From contig OZ023211.1 of NCBI GenBank assembly GCA_963995525.1, forward strand, positions 58,439,127 through 58,503,126: 64,000 bases of DNA. Reading direction: 5' to 3'. Within the stretch, counting starts at the first letter, position 1, and each line of letters begins with the position of its first letter. The DNA is from Escarpia spicata. Its lineage: Eukaryota; Annelida; Polychaeta; Sabellida; Siboglinidae. This document shows, one piece after another, positions 26,701-32,229 of this stretch. The notes under the pieces were generated by a model. The model was not told the DNA's origin. It did not search any database and saw nothing but the letters and a program-made list of their open reading frames with translations. Position numbers and translations under genes: made by a program.

Positions 26701-29700
26701 TACTAATTTGGATTTGCATTGTTTAGATCCTATCATGTAGCCGTTATTTTGTCTTAATGTTGCATATATAAATTGTTTGATTATTAAGTTAAATCATGTT
26801 TAAAAACATCAATTGTGTAGGTTCTGCAATCAGGGATTGTTCGTCAGACAGATGTTAATTCCGTCCGTTTTCGCATTCGCAAAAGTCACTGTTTTGTGTC
26901 AATGTTCTGTGCTCTCTCAATTCCTGTACTCTGTCAGTGTAAATCAACAGGACTATTTATTTGACAAGGAACATCTCACCTGGGCTGAATCAACATTCTT
27001 GTCTGGTTCAGCGGCACTGTCAGCCTTTGCACCATCAGCGGCACTGTCAGCCTTTGCACCATCAGTGGCACCATCAGACTGTGAAGGTGGAGGCTTTTTC
27101 TGTAATTAGTACACTGATACACAGGTGTTGGAAATTTCAATAATAAACATGTTGCATATAATAATGAGATGATATACTCACATAATTATATATGTGTACA
27201 AATTACATTATGACAACTCTCATAATGGAATAATCAACTGACAAAAATGTAATTTTGACCTAACGATACGTCATAAGAAATCAAATTTATAGAGAACAAT
27301 AAAGTTCACCACAGCATAATCTGTATTTACGACAAGCCGAAGGTAACATCATGGTAACATTGTGCTAATGATTGAATAGTAACATTTTTAGATGATGTCT
27401 GCCATTGTGACTACCGGGTACTCCGGTCATAAGAACGTTGGTGTTACTCACACTAAGTTATTACTCCGGTCATAAGAACGTTGGTGTTACTCACACTAAG
27501 TTATTCAGGACAACATTATCACATACCTCTGTTGGTAAGACAACGTTTGGTGCATGCTCGTAAATTTGGAACTCCCGCAGCATGTTGACGGGAATATATC
27601 CCCGTTTGTCATTCACCTCACAACCCCACAAGTCCATGCGATTTCCAGCAGACTTGGAGTATATTCGTATCGTCTGGCCTTGCTCAAAGCTGAGAATATC
27701 TGGGTCATTGCTTGTGTGTTTTGTCACAGCGTGTGCCAGGGAAATGGTTTCTGCAATATGAATATATCTATATAATGTGTGTCAAGTAAGTTTTCTATCA
27801 AGATTTATCATTGTGTGTCCCTAATTTGTGTATTATTCAATTCCATGACACGGACACCTTAGTATTGTGTCGTTTCTTCTCTTCCGTTTGACTGCTTCAG
27901 TGAATGGTTTTGTTTAATTGTCAACTACAATTGTTAATAAACATGGTTGGCATGTCATCAATCAATCAATCCTTATGCACCAGGAGGTGCTCCCCTGACA
28001 AATCACATTACCGAAAGATGAAACGCTGTTCAAAGTTAAGCTGAGCTTGTTAGACAATCATCTTGGAACTAACTGCATGATGCACAAATTTGGGATGTGT
28101 GTGCAAGTATACATAATGTGGATTTATCTTGCATTCTCAGTTGAAAGGTGGAGAAGAAGAATACTAGTTAAATTATGTAACTCTGCTGCTAATTTAAAAA
28201 AATCATATAACTTTTAATAATAATGTATGGTCATATATAGTACCAGTACCTGCCTAAACAAAACTCTCCATCTGCAAACTAATTACTGACTATTATATAC
28301 TGAGAAATTACTTGTCACCCTTCCTATATATGCAGGCATTATTCTATTATAAATACTTTTTACGTTAGTATCAATTGTGATGTGTACTACATAGGGGAAA
28401 TATAAGTTGCACAGCCACAAAACTTAAGAAAACATTTGTAAATCCTCATACGTTATGGTATAAATAATTATCAGTTTGGTTTGGTCTTGATTTAGTACTG
28501 GCCAACACTCCTTAGGAGTGATACGGTTAGGGTTGGGTGCGCATGCTAGGTGGGTAGTCATGTATTAAAGCTTGTCTGTATTTCTGTGGCTCTGTAATGT
28601 TGACTATTGCATCTGGTAGGGAATTCCAATTTGTTATTGTTCAGGGGAAATAGGAACATTTATAACAGTTCTTGCTGGTGTGGGTAGTGTTAAAAGCTTT
28701 GTTTTTTAGATGCCATGCCGTGATAGGCGTTGTACAGGCTGGAGTTTGACATCATCCACAGACCCTCCATGTGGAAAATATTAACCACGTATGGAATCCC
28801 ACAAAAGATTGTAACAGCAATCGAGAAGATATATGAAAACTCGAGATGTTGTGTAAAAACAGAAGATGGCTACAGCGAGTCAGCGACTGATTCCATATGA
28901 CGACTGGTGTCAGACAAGGCTGCATTCTTTCCCCCTTCTCTCTGCCATTGCCATCGACTGGGTCATGCGACTAGCAACCATAGGCAATGAAGGGATTGTG
29001 TGGATTAAGGAGGAGCGTTTATCAGACCTGGACTTTGCTGATGACAGTGCTGCCCTGTTAGACACCACCCAGGGCCTACAATGTCTCGCGGAATCAGTCA
29101 GCAAATATGCTAATGGCTTGGGACTTGTCATCAGTGAAAATAAGACAAAAAACATGCTTACAGGGAGCACCAACCACCCACAGATATTCTGATCAACAAA
29201 AAAAGGATAAACTGTCGAAAACTTCACCTACCCTGGCAGCTCCATCAACAACCAAGGAATCATCGACCGTGAACTAAACTGCAGTGTGGGGAAAGCGTCA
29301 GCAGCCTTCAACCAGCTGAGGAAAATTTGGAACAAGAAATTTACCTTGAAATCTAAACTCCACTTTTATAACTCAAATGTTATACCAACCCTCCTATATG
29401 GATGTGAAACACGGCAACTAAAAACAAGCCAAGAAAACAAAGTTGATGCATTCGACACTAAATTCCCGCGAAAGATCTTGGGCATTCACTGGAGTGACCG
29501 TGTGATGAATATAGATATCCGGATACGATCAGGACAACCTCTGGCATCATCTACTATCTGCAGAAGACGAATGCGCTGGCTCGGCCATGTCACAAGGCTC
29601 CCACCTACTAGACCTGCCCAACAAGCGATATGTTGGATACCAGCTGACCAGAGAAAGCGGGGACCACCAAGAAAGAACTGGCACCAAACAATCAACCGCG

Positions 29701-32229
29701 ACCTATAGCTGGTCAAAGTTGGAGCGACGTCAGAACACTAGCAAGCGACAGATCTGGACGGCGTGCTTTGACTGCCTCATGGTCAACAAACGACAGATCT
29801 GGATGGCGTGCTTTGACTGCCTCATGGTCAAGAAACGACAGATCTGGATGGCGTGCTTTGACTGCCTCATGGTCAAGAAACGACAGATCTGGATGGCGTG
29901 CTTTGACTGCCTCATGGTCAACAAACGACAGATCTGGATGGCGTGCTTTGACTGCCTCGTGGTCAACAAACGACAGATCTGGACGGCGTGCTTTGACTGC
30001 CTCATGGTCAACAAACGACAGATCTGGATGGCGTGCTTTGACTGCCTCATGCATCTTTAGATGCGGGAGTCGCTAAGTCTAAGTCTTGCTGGTGTGGATA
30101 GTGTTAAATGCTTTGCTATTTAGATGCCGTGATAGGCGTTATACGGGCTGGAGGAGGTGGTTTTCGAAAGGCAAGGATAGGCGACCATAGATGGATTTGT
30201 GGAATATGGTGAAGTGTCTGTTTGTTTGTCTGGTTGTTAGTTGGTCTAGGTTTATTTTTTTTACATTTCTGACACACATCCAGTTTCTCTGGATGAATAG
30301 TCGTTAAGGCAAAAGCGAGCTGCCCTTCTTTGGACCATTTCTACTTTGTTGACGAGGACCTGGGTGTGGGGGTCCCACACGGATGATGAATATTCTAAGA
30401 GTGGTCAGACAAGGGTTGTGAAGGCAGTTGTTTTAATGTTTGGGGACACAAGTAGAGATTGCGTCTGACAAATGCTAGGGTACGTTTTGCTGAGGCTGTA
30501 ATCTGATGGATGTGTTTGTTCCAGGTGAGATCTTTGGTGATACATACACCTAGGTAGGGATAACTGTTGGTTTCCTGTAGTGTTGCATTTTCTAGAGTAT
30601 AATTAAAATGTTTTACATTTCTTGCATGGGTTAGTCTCGTCAAAAGCGTTTTTTGTGGTTAAAGTGTATCTGCCGGTCGGGTTCCCATTTTGCCAACTCA
30701 TTTAGGTCTTTCTGTAGTTCTTGCGAGTCAGACTGATTATTGACCTCTCTGTAGAGGACACAGTCATATTCAAAGAGACGGACTGTGGAGTGGATACTGT
30801 CAGGTGATGTATATCAGGAAGAGAGGCGGCCTCAATACCGTGCCTTGCTGTACACTTGATGTAACATTTGTCCAGGTGGATTGTTCTCCACCGACCACCA
30901 CTCTCTGTTCACGGCACTTGAGAAAGTTAGAGATCCAGGTGTGTGTTGTGAATGTCATATCTCTTTAATTTATTTAGGAGCCGGTTATGGGGAACGGTGT
31001 CAAATGCTTTTGAGAAGTCCATCATTATCATGTCCACTTGGGATTTATTACTTAGAGAATTCGCTAGGTCATGTGTGGTGAGTATTAACTGAGTTTCTGT
31101 GGAGTGTTTACTGATGAAGCCGTGTTGTCTGTCGGATAATGTGTTCGAGGAGTTTGCAACATATTGAAGTTAGGAAGATGGGACAGTAATTTGATGGAAG
31201 GGACCGGTCTCCCTTCTTGAAGATTGGAGTGATGTTGGCACGTAACCATGAAAGGGGAAGTTCTCCTGTGATAATTGATTTTTGGAAGATTACTCTGAGG
31301 GCTGGAGCTAATTCATTGGCGACAAGTTGTAAGATTCTGGCTGGCACTTAATCGGGTCCTGCTGATTTGTTTGTTTTTAAGTCATGAAGTAATTTGGCGA
31401 CCCCTTTTGTTGTGATGATGATGCCAGACATAACTGGTATGTTTGAGTATGGTTCTTGTGATAGGTTGGTGTTTTCGTTTCTAAGGACTGACTTAAATTG
31501 GTTATTGAGGATTTCGGCTTCAAGTCTGTTGTCTGATTCTACCCTGTTTTCTTTCATTAAGGTTAGTATTCCAACTGTCTCAACTTTAAGGCTTTTTATG
31601 TATGACCAGAATCGTTTCGGTGAGTCGGAACAAATATATGATATATATCTTCTGTGAGCGTTTTTTGTCTCACTGTGCGTGGTTTTACGTGCCTTACAAA
31701 CATTTTCATAGCTGGCTTGATTTCCATTTCTGCTAAGATTGCGCGCTGGTGAATAACATATTTCAGTTTCAACTGTTGCATTTCGCATTGATTAAGTAAT
31801 AATTGTTCTATTCAGCTATTGTCTTTTGTGTTGCGATTCAAGTTGACACAAATGGTCAATGTGTCAAACATCCAGAACATTTTAACTTGGGTTCAAATTA
31901 CTTTAATATGTGAACCAAACAAACTGGCTGATCAGCCAGTCATGCTAGCTTCCATCTACCACGATTGCGTTGAACGACGGATGCAACGTCAACAACTCTG
32001 ACACAGGTTGGTGATGAGTCGAGCAACAAAACCACCTATTATCGTGAAGTGTACGTGATGATAAACTGCGTTAAAAATACACACTACAAAGAGTGAACCA
32101 CACGTATATATACCTACTTTCACAGTTTTTGTCTGCACATAATCGTAGTGTCGACACTGCTCCGTTGGTGCAAAAACACTGAAGTAATAACAAGAGACTA
32201 AGCGAAAACAATTTAGCGGCTGCTTCCAT
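227..32229 (-). CDS. MIA3: TANGO1/MIA3-type cargo receptor, 19 coding exons, 3' end outside window
   Basis: Exons (minus strand, in order): 32118-32229, 27527-27750, 26980-27099, 25435-26047, 23082-23117, 22248-22391, 18001-20777, 17445-17573, 16553-16580, 15961-16049, 15306-15383, 13165-13275, 12229-12300, 10556-10660, 9972-10003, 5808-5898, 2873-2969, 1225-1277, 227-317. All junctions are GT-AG and every phase matches, giving about 1667 codons in the window. Family role: TANGO1/cTAGE5 proteins sit at ER exit sites, bind bulky cargo such as collagen (through HSP47) in the lumen and recruit COPII in the cytosol. Seen here: signal peptide (1-24), MIA SH3-like domain (about 29-100), Q/P-rich and acidic lumenal linker, K/E helix (about 963-1146), intramembrane plus transmembrane pair (about 1318-1380), coiled coils with short motifs matching vertebrate TANGO1 (for example MIDVSQ for MMDVSR). 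The proline-rich C-terminus is not in the window. Exon models are by eye; extra phase-neutral exons could be missed. Orthology to MIA3 rather than MIA2/cTAGE5 is inferred from the SH3 and long lumenal region. Confidence 0.93.
318..400 (-). repeat. Partial tandem duplication of exon 19 acceptor
   Basis: On the minus strand the string gtgacag followed by GTTACGACTGAACTGA, the real acceptor and exon start, recurs in the intron about 65 bp upstream, with a degraded copy between them. It creates a decoy 3' splice site. Confidence 0.75.
401..1224. other. TANGO1 intron 18; holds a dispersed repeat (about 690-960)
   Basis: No coding signal seen. About 690-960 is a diverged inverted counterpart of 25030-25230 (shared landmarks: gagactagtatggg / cccatactagtctc and gcaagcaacaacac / gtgttgttgcttgc). 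The family is unknown and SINE-sized. Confidence 0.55.
1225..1277 (-). CDS. MIA3: TANGO1 exon 18: second coiled coil start
   Basis: Encodes VREAFTEKLQRMIDVSQ, matching the NQIKQMMDVSR motif of TANGO1/cTAGE5. Acceptor gattgcag, donor gtaatc, phases 2 to 0. Confidence 0.9.
1515..2355. repeat. Minisatellite, 19-bp then 17-bp units
   Basis: In TANGO1 intron 17. About 25 copies of a 19-bp unit (ttgttatgtgagtgtgatg) with a few short variants run from about 1515 to 2070, then about 13 copies of a related 17-bp unit (taagtgtgactgtgatg) to about 2275, then degenerate copies. Confidence 0.93.
2358..2817. mobile_element. 460-bp MITE with PIF/Harbinger-like ends
   Basis: Ends are imperfect inverted repeats AGCAGGCTTTACACCAGG / AGCTGACTTTACACCAGG, flanked by the 3-bp direct repeat TAA (2355-2357, 2818-2820), as expected for Harbinger TWA targets. 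No transposase inside. It is inserted at the end of the 17-bp minisatellite in TANGO1 intron 17. Confidence 0.72.
2873..2969 (-). CDS. MIA3: TANGO1 exon 17: coiled coil to acidic hinge
   Basis: Encodes VLQDCLRQLKVFQEDLEEDS followed by an acidic ENEEERGDGESVG, paralleling the [20 protein letters not shown] hinge in vertebrate TANGO1. Acceptor gtccacag, donor gtgagg, phases 0 to 1. Confidence 0.9.
2970..3509. repeat. Degenerate purine-rich repeats in TANGO1 intron 16
   Basis: Upstream of the exon 17 acceptor on the minus strand, + strand units like gaccaggtgagagagga recur irregularly to about 3185, then unique AT-rich DNA, then another short block (3370-3480). No coding evidence. Confidence 0.6.
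3510..5864 (-). repeat. 79-bp array of TANGO1 exon 16 half plus 5' splice site, 30 copies
   Basis: Each unit holds 57 bp matching the 3' part of exon 16 (encoding ENKVSQEQLQVKQQEIE), a 5' splice site (mostly gtaggt, some gtaagt), and 16 further intron bases. First and last copies are exactly 29 x 79 bp apart (3517 to 5808), so there is no net indel. No unit has a credible 3' splice site, and 79 is not a multiple of 3, so reading through hits a stop. The copy at 5808 is the true exon end. Confidence 0.93.
5808..5898 (-). CDS. MIA3: TANGO1 exon 16: coiled coil, source of the 79-bp array
   Basis: Encodes VQELQQQVQEGANENKVSQE and QLQVKQQEIE. Acceptor tttgtgttcag, donor gtaagt. The last 57 exon bases plus 22 intron bases are repeated 29 more times downstream on the transcribed strand. 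The array copies share differences from this exon (for example GCTGATGAG for GCTAATGAA), so the exon has diverged from the array consensus or vice versa. Confidence 0.9.
5899..6461. other. TANGO1 intron 15, unique part
   Basis: Starts at the exon 16 acceptor polypyrimidine tract. AT-rich unique sequence; no gene or repeat recognised. Confidence 0.5.
6462..9768. repeat. 3.3-kb minisatellite of interleaved 40-bp and 39-bp monomers
   Basis: About 83 units sharing gtagtgatgtaatgactggt. Type A (40 bp) has atatcatatcaca, type B (39 bp) has atgcatgccgca. About 13 type A units open the array (6462-7000); type B dominates later, with single A units at intervals that are often about 195 bp (5 units). 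Because 39 is a multiple of 3, all six frames show long ORFs; these are not genes. It lies in TANGO1 intron 15. Confidence 0.95.
9972..10003 (-). CDS. MIA3: TANGO1 exon 15: 32-nt microexon
   Basis: Encodes LLLEAESWND, matching the LQQEIEDWSKLH position of vertebrate TANGO1. Acceptor tatgtttcag, donor gttagt, phases 0 to 2; joins exon 16 as an Arg codon. Confidence 0.83.
10556..10660 (-). CDS. MIA3: TANGO1 exon 14: coiled coil
   Basis: Encodes MERLTAEWEAAVTEMQEQVQ through FLQQTKDQ, phase 0 to 0. Acceptor tgtgtgacag, donor gtaggc. The acceptor plus the first 12 exon bases are the seed of the adjoining 43-bp array (10661-11085). Confidence 0.88.
10661..11085 (-). repeat. 43-bp array carrying TANGO1 exon 14 3' splice site, about 10 units
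   Basis: On the minus strand each unit contains a pyrimidine-poor run ending tgcatgacag or tgtgtgacag followed by ATGGAGAAGTTG, close to exon 14's acceptor and first bases ATGGAGAGGTTG. Spacing is exactly 43 bp between sites at 10741, 10784 and 10827; some units are shortened to about half. The array precedes the true acceptor in transcription. Confidence 0.88.
11086..12228. other. TANGO1 intron 13
   Basis: Unique AT-rich DNA with a GT/GCAT-rich simple tract at about 12035-12120 and a repeat-like tail (tggcgctataaaaatg followed by AAT units, about 12145-12180) typical of retroposon 3' ends. No gene seen. Confidence 0.45.
12229..12300 (-). CDS. MIA3: TANGO1 exon 13: coiled coil
   Basis: Encodes LQELTEKSEESQERVTASEQ RQTG, phase 0 to 0. 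Acceptor gttgtgtttag, donor gtaggc (a shifted GGGTAG reading is less likely because phase would break). Confidence 0.83.
12395..12435 (+). repeat. Relic of a Penelope-like element end
   Basis: The string gaactatcttgaagaatg ttcagtaat matches, with one difference, the outer end of the Penelope-like copies at 40550-40579 and 62271-62300 (inverted). Only about 40 bp remain. Confidence 0.5.
13165..13275 (-). CDS. MIA3: TANGO1 exon 12: coiled coil
   Basis: Encodes LHNAALQTSERTNTQELAAL continuing KGQLDGYVTLVETKDTQ, phase 0 to 0. Acceptor gtgtgttcag, donor gtaggc. A 22-bp CA-rich minisatellite starts just upstream of the acceptor. Confidence 0.87.
13276..14118. repeat. 22-bp CA-rich minisatellite
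   Basis: About 38 units of tggtaccaggcacaaacaca plus two bases, alternating with tgatacc variants, starting immediately upstream of TANGO1 exon 12's acceptor. Apparent Cys-rich ORFs on the minus strand are a product of this repeat. Confidence 0.92.
14166..14548. repeat. 30-bp minisatellite, about 13 copies
   Basis: Unit contains catcaactgggggtggtaat followed by cataacccag; copies are nearly identical (C/T at one site). Intron 11 of TANGO1. Confidence 0.93.
14560..15305. other. TANGO1 intron 11, unique part
   Basis: AT-rich, no recognised feature. Confidence 0.4.
15306..15383 (-). CDS. MIA3: TANGO1 exon 11: coiled coil
   Basis: Encodes LSQLEGRSNMSSEEVEKLTS and ELQTVK, phase 0 to 0. Acceptor ccctacag; donor gtacac is GT but a weak match to consensus. 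Confidence 0.85.
15961..16049 (-). CDS. MIA3: TANGO1 exon 10: first cytosolic coiled coil
   Basis: Encodes NVARLEEKLFVAIKENESLE and ALCVLDNK; aligns with the ISEKLKTIMKENTEL start of the vertebrate TANGO1 coiled coil. Acceptor gtttatag, donor gtatac. Confidence 0.9.
16553..16580 (-). CDS. MIA3: TANGO1 exon 9: 28-nt microexon, basic juxtamembrane
   Basis: Encodes LRKPKKDPL, the positively charged cytosolic stop-transfer side of the membrane helix. Acceptor gttttgacag, donor gtgagt, phases 0 to 1. Confidence 0.82.
17035..17435. repeat. (GACA)n/(GATG)n tetranucleotide array
   Basis: Imperfect gacagacagatggatg repeats in TANGO1 intron 8, with a larger internal duplication (the tract near 17085-17125 recurs near 17165-17210). 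It ends about 10 bp from the exon 8 donor. Confidence 0.9.
17445..17573 (-). CDS. MIA3: TANGO1 exon 8: transmembrane helix
   Basis: Encodes LPASVQQVLEHEPTGLPPTK followed by ALLVAITVITTLTFITI, the transmembrane helix, in the same order and spacing as the LPDDVQPGPDFYGLPW-helix exon of vertebrate TANGO1. Acceptor tctgttgcag, donor gtcagt; a (GACA)n array abuts the donor side. Confidence 0.9.
17622..17820. repeat. (GT)n microsatellite
   Basis: About 170 bp of nearly pure GT with a few CT/GC interruptions, in TANGO1 intron 7. Confidence 0.95.
18001..20777 (-). CDS. MIA3: TANGO1 exon 7: giant lumenal exon with acidic tract, K/E helix and intramembrane segment
   Basis: 2777 nt, 925 codons. The N-terminal half is Asp/Glu/Ser/Thr-rich with no recognised domain. 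A nearly pure acidic tract lies at about residues 754-790 (DNA 19655-19765). About 180 residues of alternating KEEE/RKAEE units follow (DNA about 18590-19140), predicted to form a single alpha-helix. A Pro/Thr-rich spacer leads to WMLMSVFVSVLAALEPLL, the hydrophobic segment that in vertebrate TANGO1 lies partly in the membrane before the true transmembrane helix. Donor gtaagt at 17995-18000, acceptor ccttccag. Reading past the donor would add about 67 codons of intron to a stop near 17797. Confidence 0.93.
20778..22247. other. TANGO1 intron 6
   Basis: AT-rich, includes a short (AC)n tract at 21511-21542. No gene or transposon recognised. Confidence 0.45.
22248..22391 (-). CDS. MIA3: TANGO1 exon 6: lumenal linker
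   Basis: Encodes NLFGSGETGGKEGTDSQE and further K/E/D-rich residues ending AEKVTG. Acceptor gctattttag, donor gtaggt, phases 2 to 1; joins exon 7 as a Glu codon. Confidence 0.85.
23082..23117 (-). CDS. MIA3: TANGO1 exon 5: 36-nt microexon
   Basis: Encodes DEAEGGFFSAL; acceptor cttgcacag, donor gtcagt, phases 2 to 1. Its hydrophobic end joins exon 6 as FFSALGNLFGSG, a motif spanning the splice junction, which supports the model. Confidence 0.8.
23118..25434. other. TANGO1 intron 4 with dispersed repeat at about 25030-25230
   Basis: AT-rich. The segment 25030-25230 is related in inverted orientation to about 690-960. Otherwise no feature is recognised. Confidence 0.5.
25435..26047 (-). CDS. 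MIA3: TANGO1 exon 4: Q/P-rich then acidic lumenal linker
   Basis: Starts VDIERQKQ and runs into about 115 residues made almost wholly of Q, P, E, K and H (units such as QQPPPQEHKQPQQE), followed by an acidic stretch (DGEDEETEEEQDDEDIN). Phase 0 start, phase 1 end, donor gtaagt. An 18-bp minisatellite starts about 45 bp upstream of its acceptor. Low-complexity coding tracts like this are length-variable, so allele differences are likely. Confidence 0.88.
26088..26700. repeat. 18-bp minisatellite
   Basis: Units tcaatgttctgtactgtg / tcaatgttttgtattgtg, about 33 copies, starting about 45 bp upstream of TANGO1 exon 4's acceptor. Confidence 0.93.
26980..27099 (-). CDS. MIA3: TANGO1 exon 3: lumenal linker with short tandem repeat
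   Basis: Forty codons, phase 0 to 0. Starts KKPPPSQSDGA and contains a 9-residue repeat DGAKADSAA present about 2.5 times (27-bp DNA repeat), typical of a disordered lumenal spacer. Acceptor attacag, donor gtgaga. Confidence 0.85.
27433..27517. repeat. 43-bp direct duplication near exon 2
   Basis: The string ccggtcataagaacgttggt and its following ~23 bp (through cactaagttatt) occur twice in tandem just downstream of TANGO1 exon 2's donor on the transcribed strand. Confidence 0.75.
27527..27750 (-). CDS. MIA3: TANGO1 exon 2: MIA-type SH3-like domain
   Basis: Continues the MIA domain begun in exon 1: ISLAHAV, then FEQGQTIRIYSKS (RT-loop and beta-strand region), LWGCEVNDKRGYIP and the closing helix-like NMLREFQIYEH. 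This lumenal domain binds HSP47/collagen in vertebrate TANGO1. The Cys that follows PD in vertebrate members is Ile here, and the C-terminal partner Cys is also absent, so the second disulfide appears lost. Acceptor ..attgcag, donor gtatgt. Confidence 0.93.
28745..30088 (+). mobile_element. 5'-truncated RTE-like LINE inserted in the older LINE
   Basis: Plus strand. Starts inside the reverse transcriptase (EFDIIHRPSMWKIL), then TGVRQGCILSPLLSAIAI, DLDFADDSAALL (catalytic FADD box intact), and a C-terminal RRRMRWLGHVTRLP block typical of RTE-type ORFs. Frameshifts occur (for example around 28900 and 29190). The 3' end has taagtctaagt. It is flanked by diverged copies of a ~75-bp sequence (28671-28744 and 30085-30154), read as an unusually long target duplication. 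Confidence 0.82.
29745..30055 (+). repeat. 45-bp in-frame array in LINE C-terminus, 7 copies
   Basis: Unit acgacagatctggatggcgt continuing to 45 bp, encoding DRSGWRALTASWSTN in the LINE frame. The original C-terminus reads WSDVRTLASDRSGRRALTAS, so the array grew from the end of the ORF and keeps frame. Units alternate aac/aag variants. Confidence 0.9.
32118..32229 (-). CDS. MIA3: TANGO1 exon 1: signal peptide and start of MIA SH3-like domain
   Basis: Start chosen at 32229 because MEAAAKLFSLSLLLLLQC is a textbook signal peptide and the ATG has A at -3 and G at +4. An in-frame upstream ATG (32256) would add 9 polar residues before the hydrophobic core and is less likely. The exon ends LCADKNCE, the first Cys pair of the MIA fold (LCAD-x-x-C). 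Donor gtaggt; ends in phase 1. Confidence 0.92.

Larger units (their letters stand above)
28490..31795 (-). mobile_element. Non-LTR retrotransposon (CR1/jockey-like) remnant, split by a second LINE
   Basis: Minus-strand reverse transcriptase pieces in order: about 31350-31788 with FWSYIKSLK and NKSAGPD; 31108-31347 with PLSWLRANITPIFKKGD and a YCPIFLTSICCKLLEHI block; about 30395-30643 with YPYLGVCITKDLTWNKHI; and, past the inserted element, 28500-28742 with ITNWNSLPDAIVN. The catalytic FADD region is not readable. Multiple stops and frameshifts make it a pseudogene. It lies in TANGO1 intron 1 in the same orientation as the gene. Confidence 0.85.

Noticed and set aside
26088..26740. Cys-rich ORFs (MFCTVSMFCIVS units)
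   Set aside because: Products of the 18-bp minisatellite in TANGO1 intron 3.
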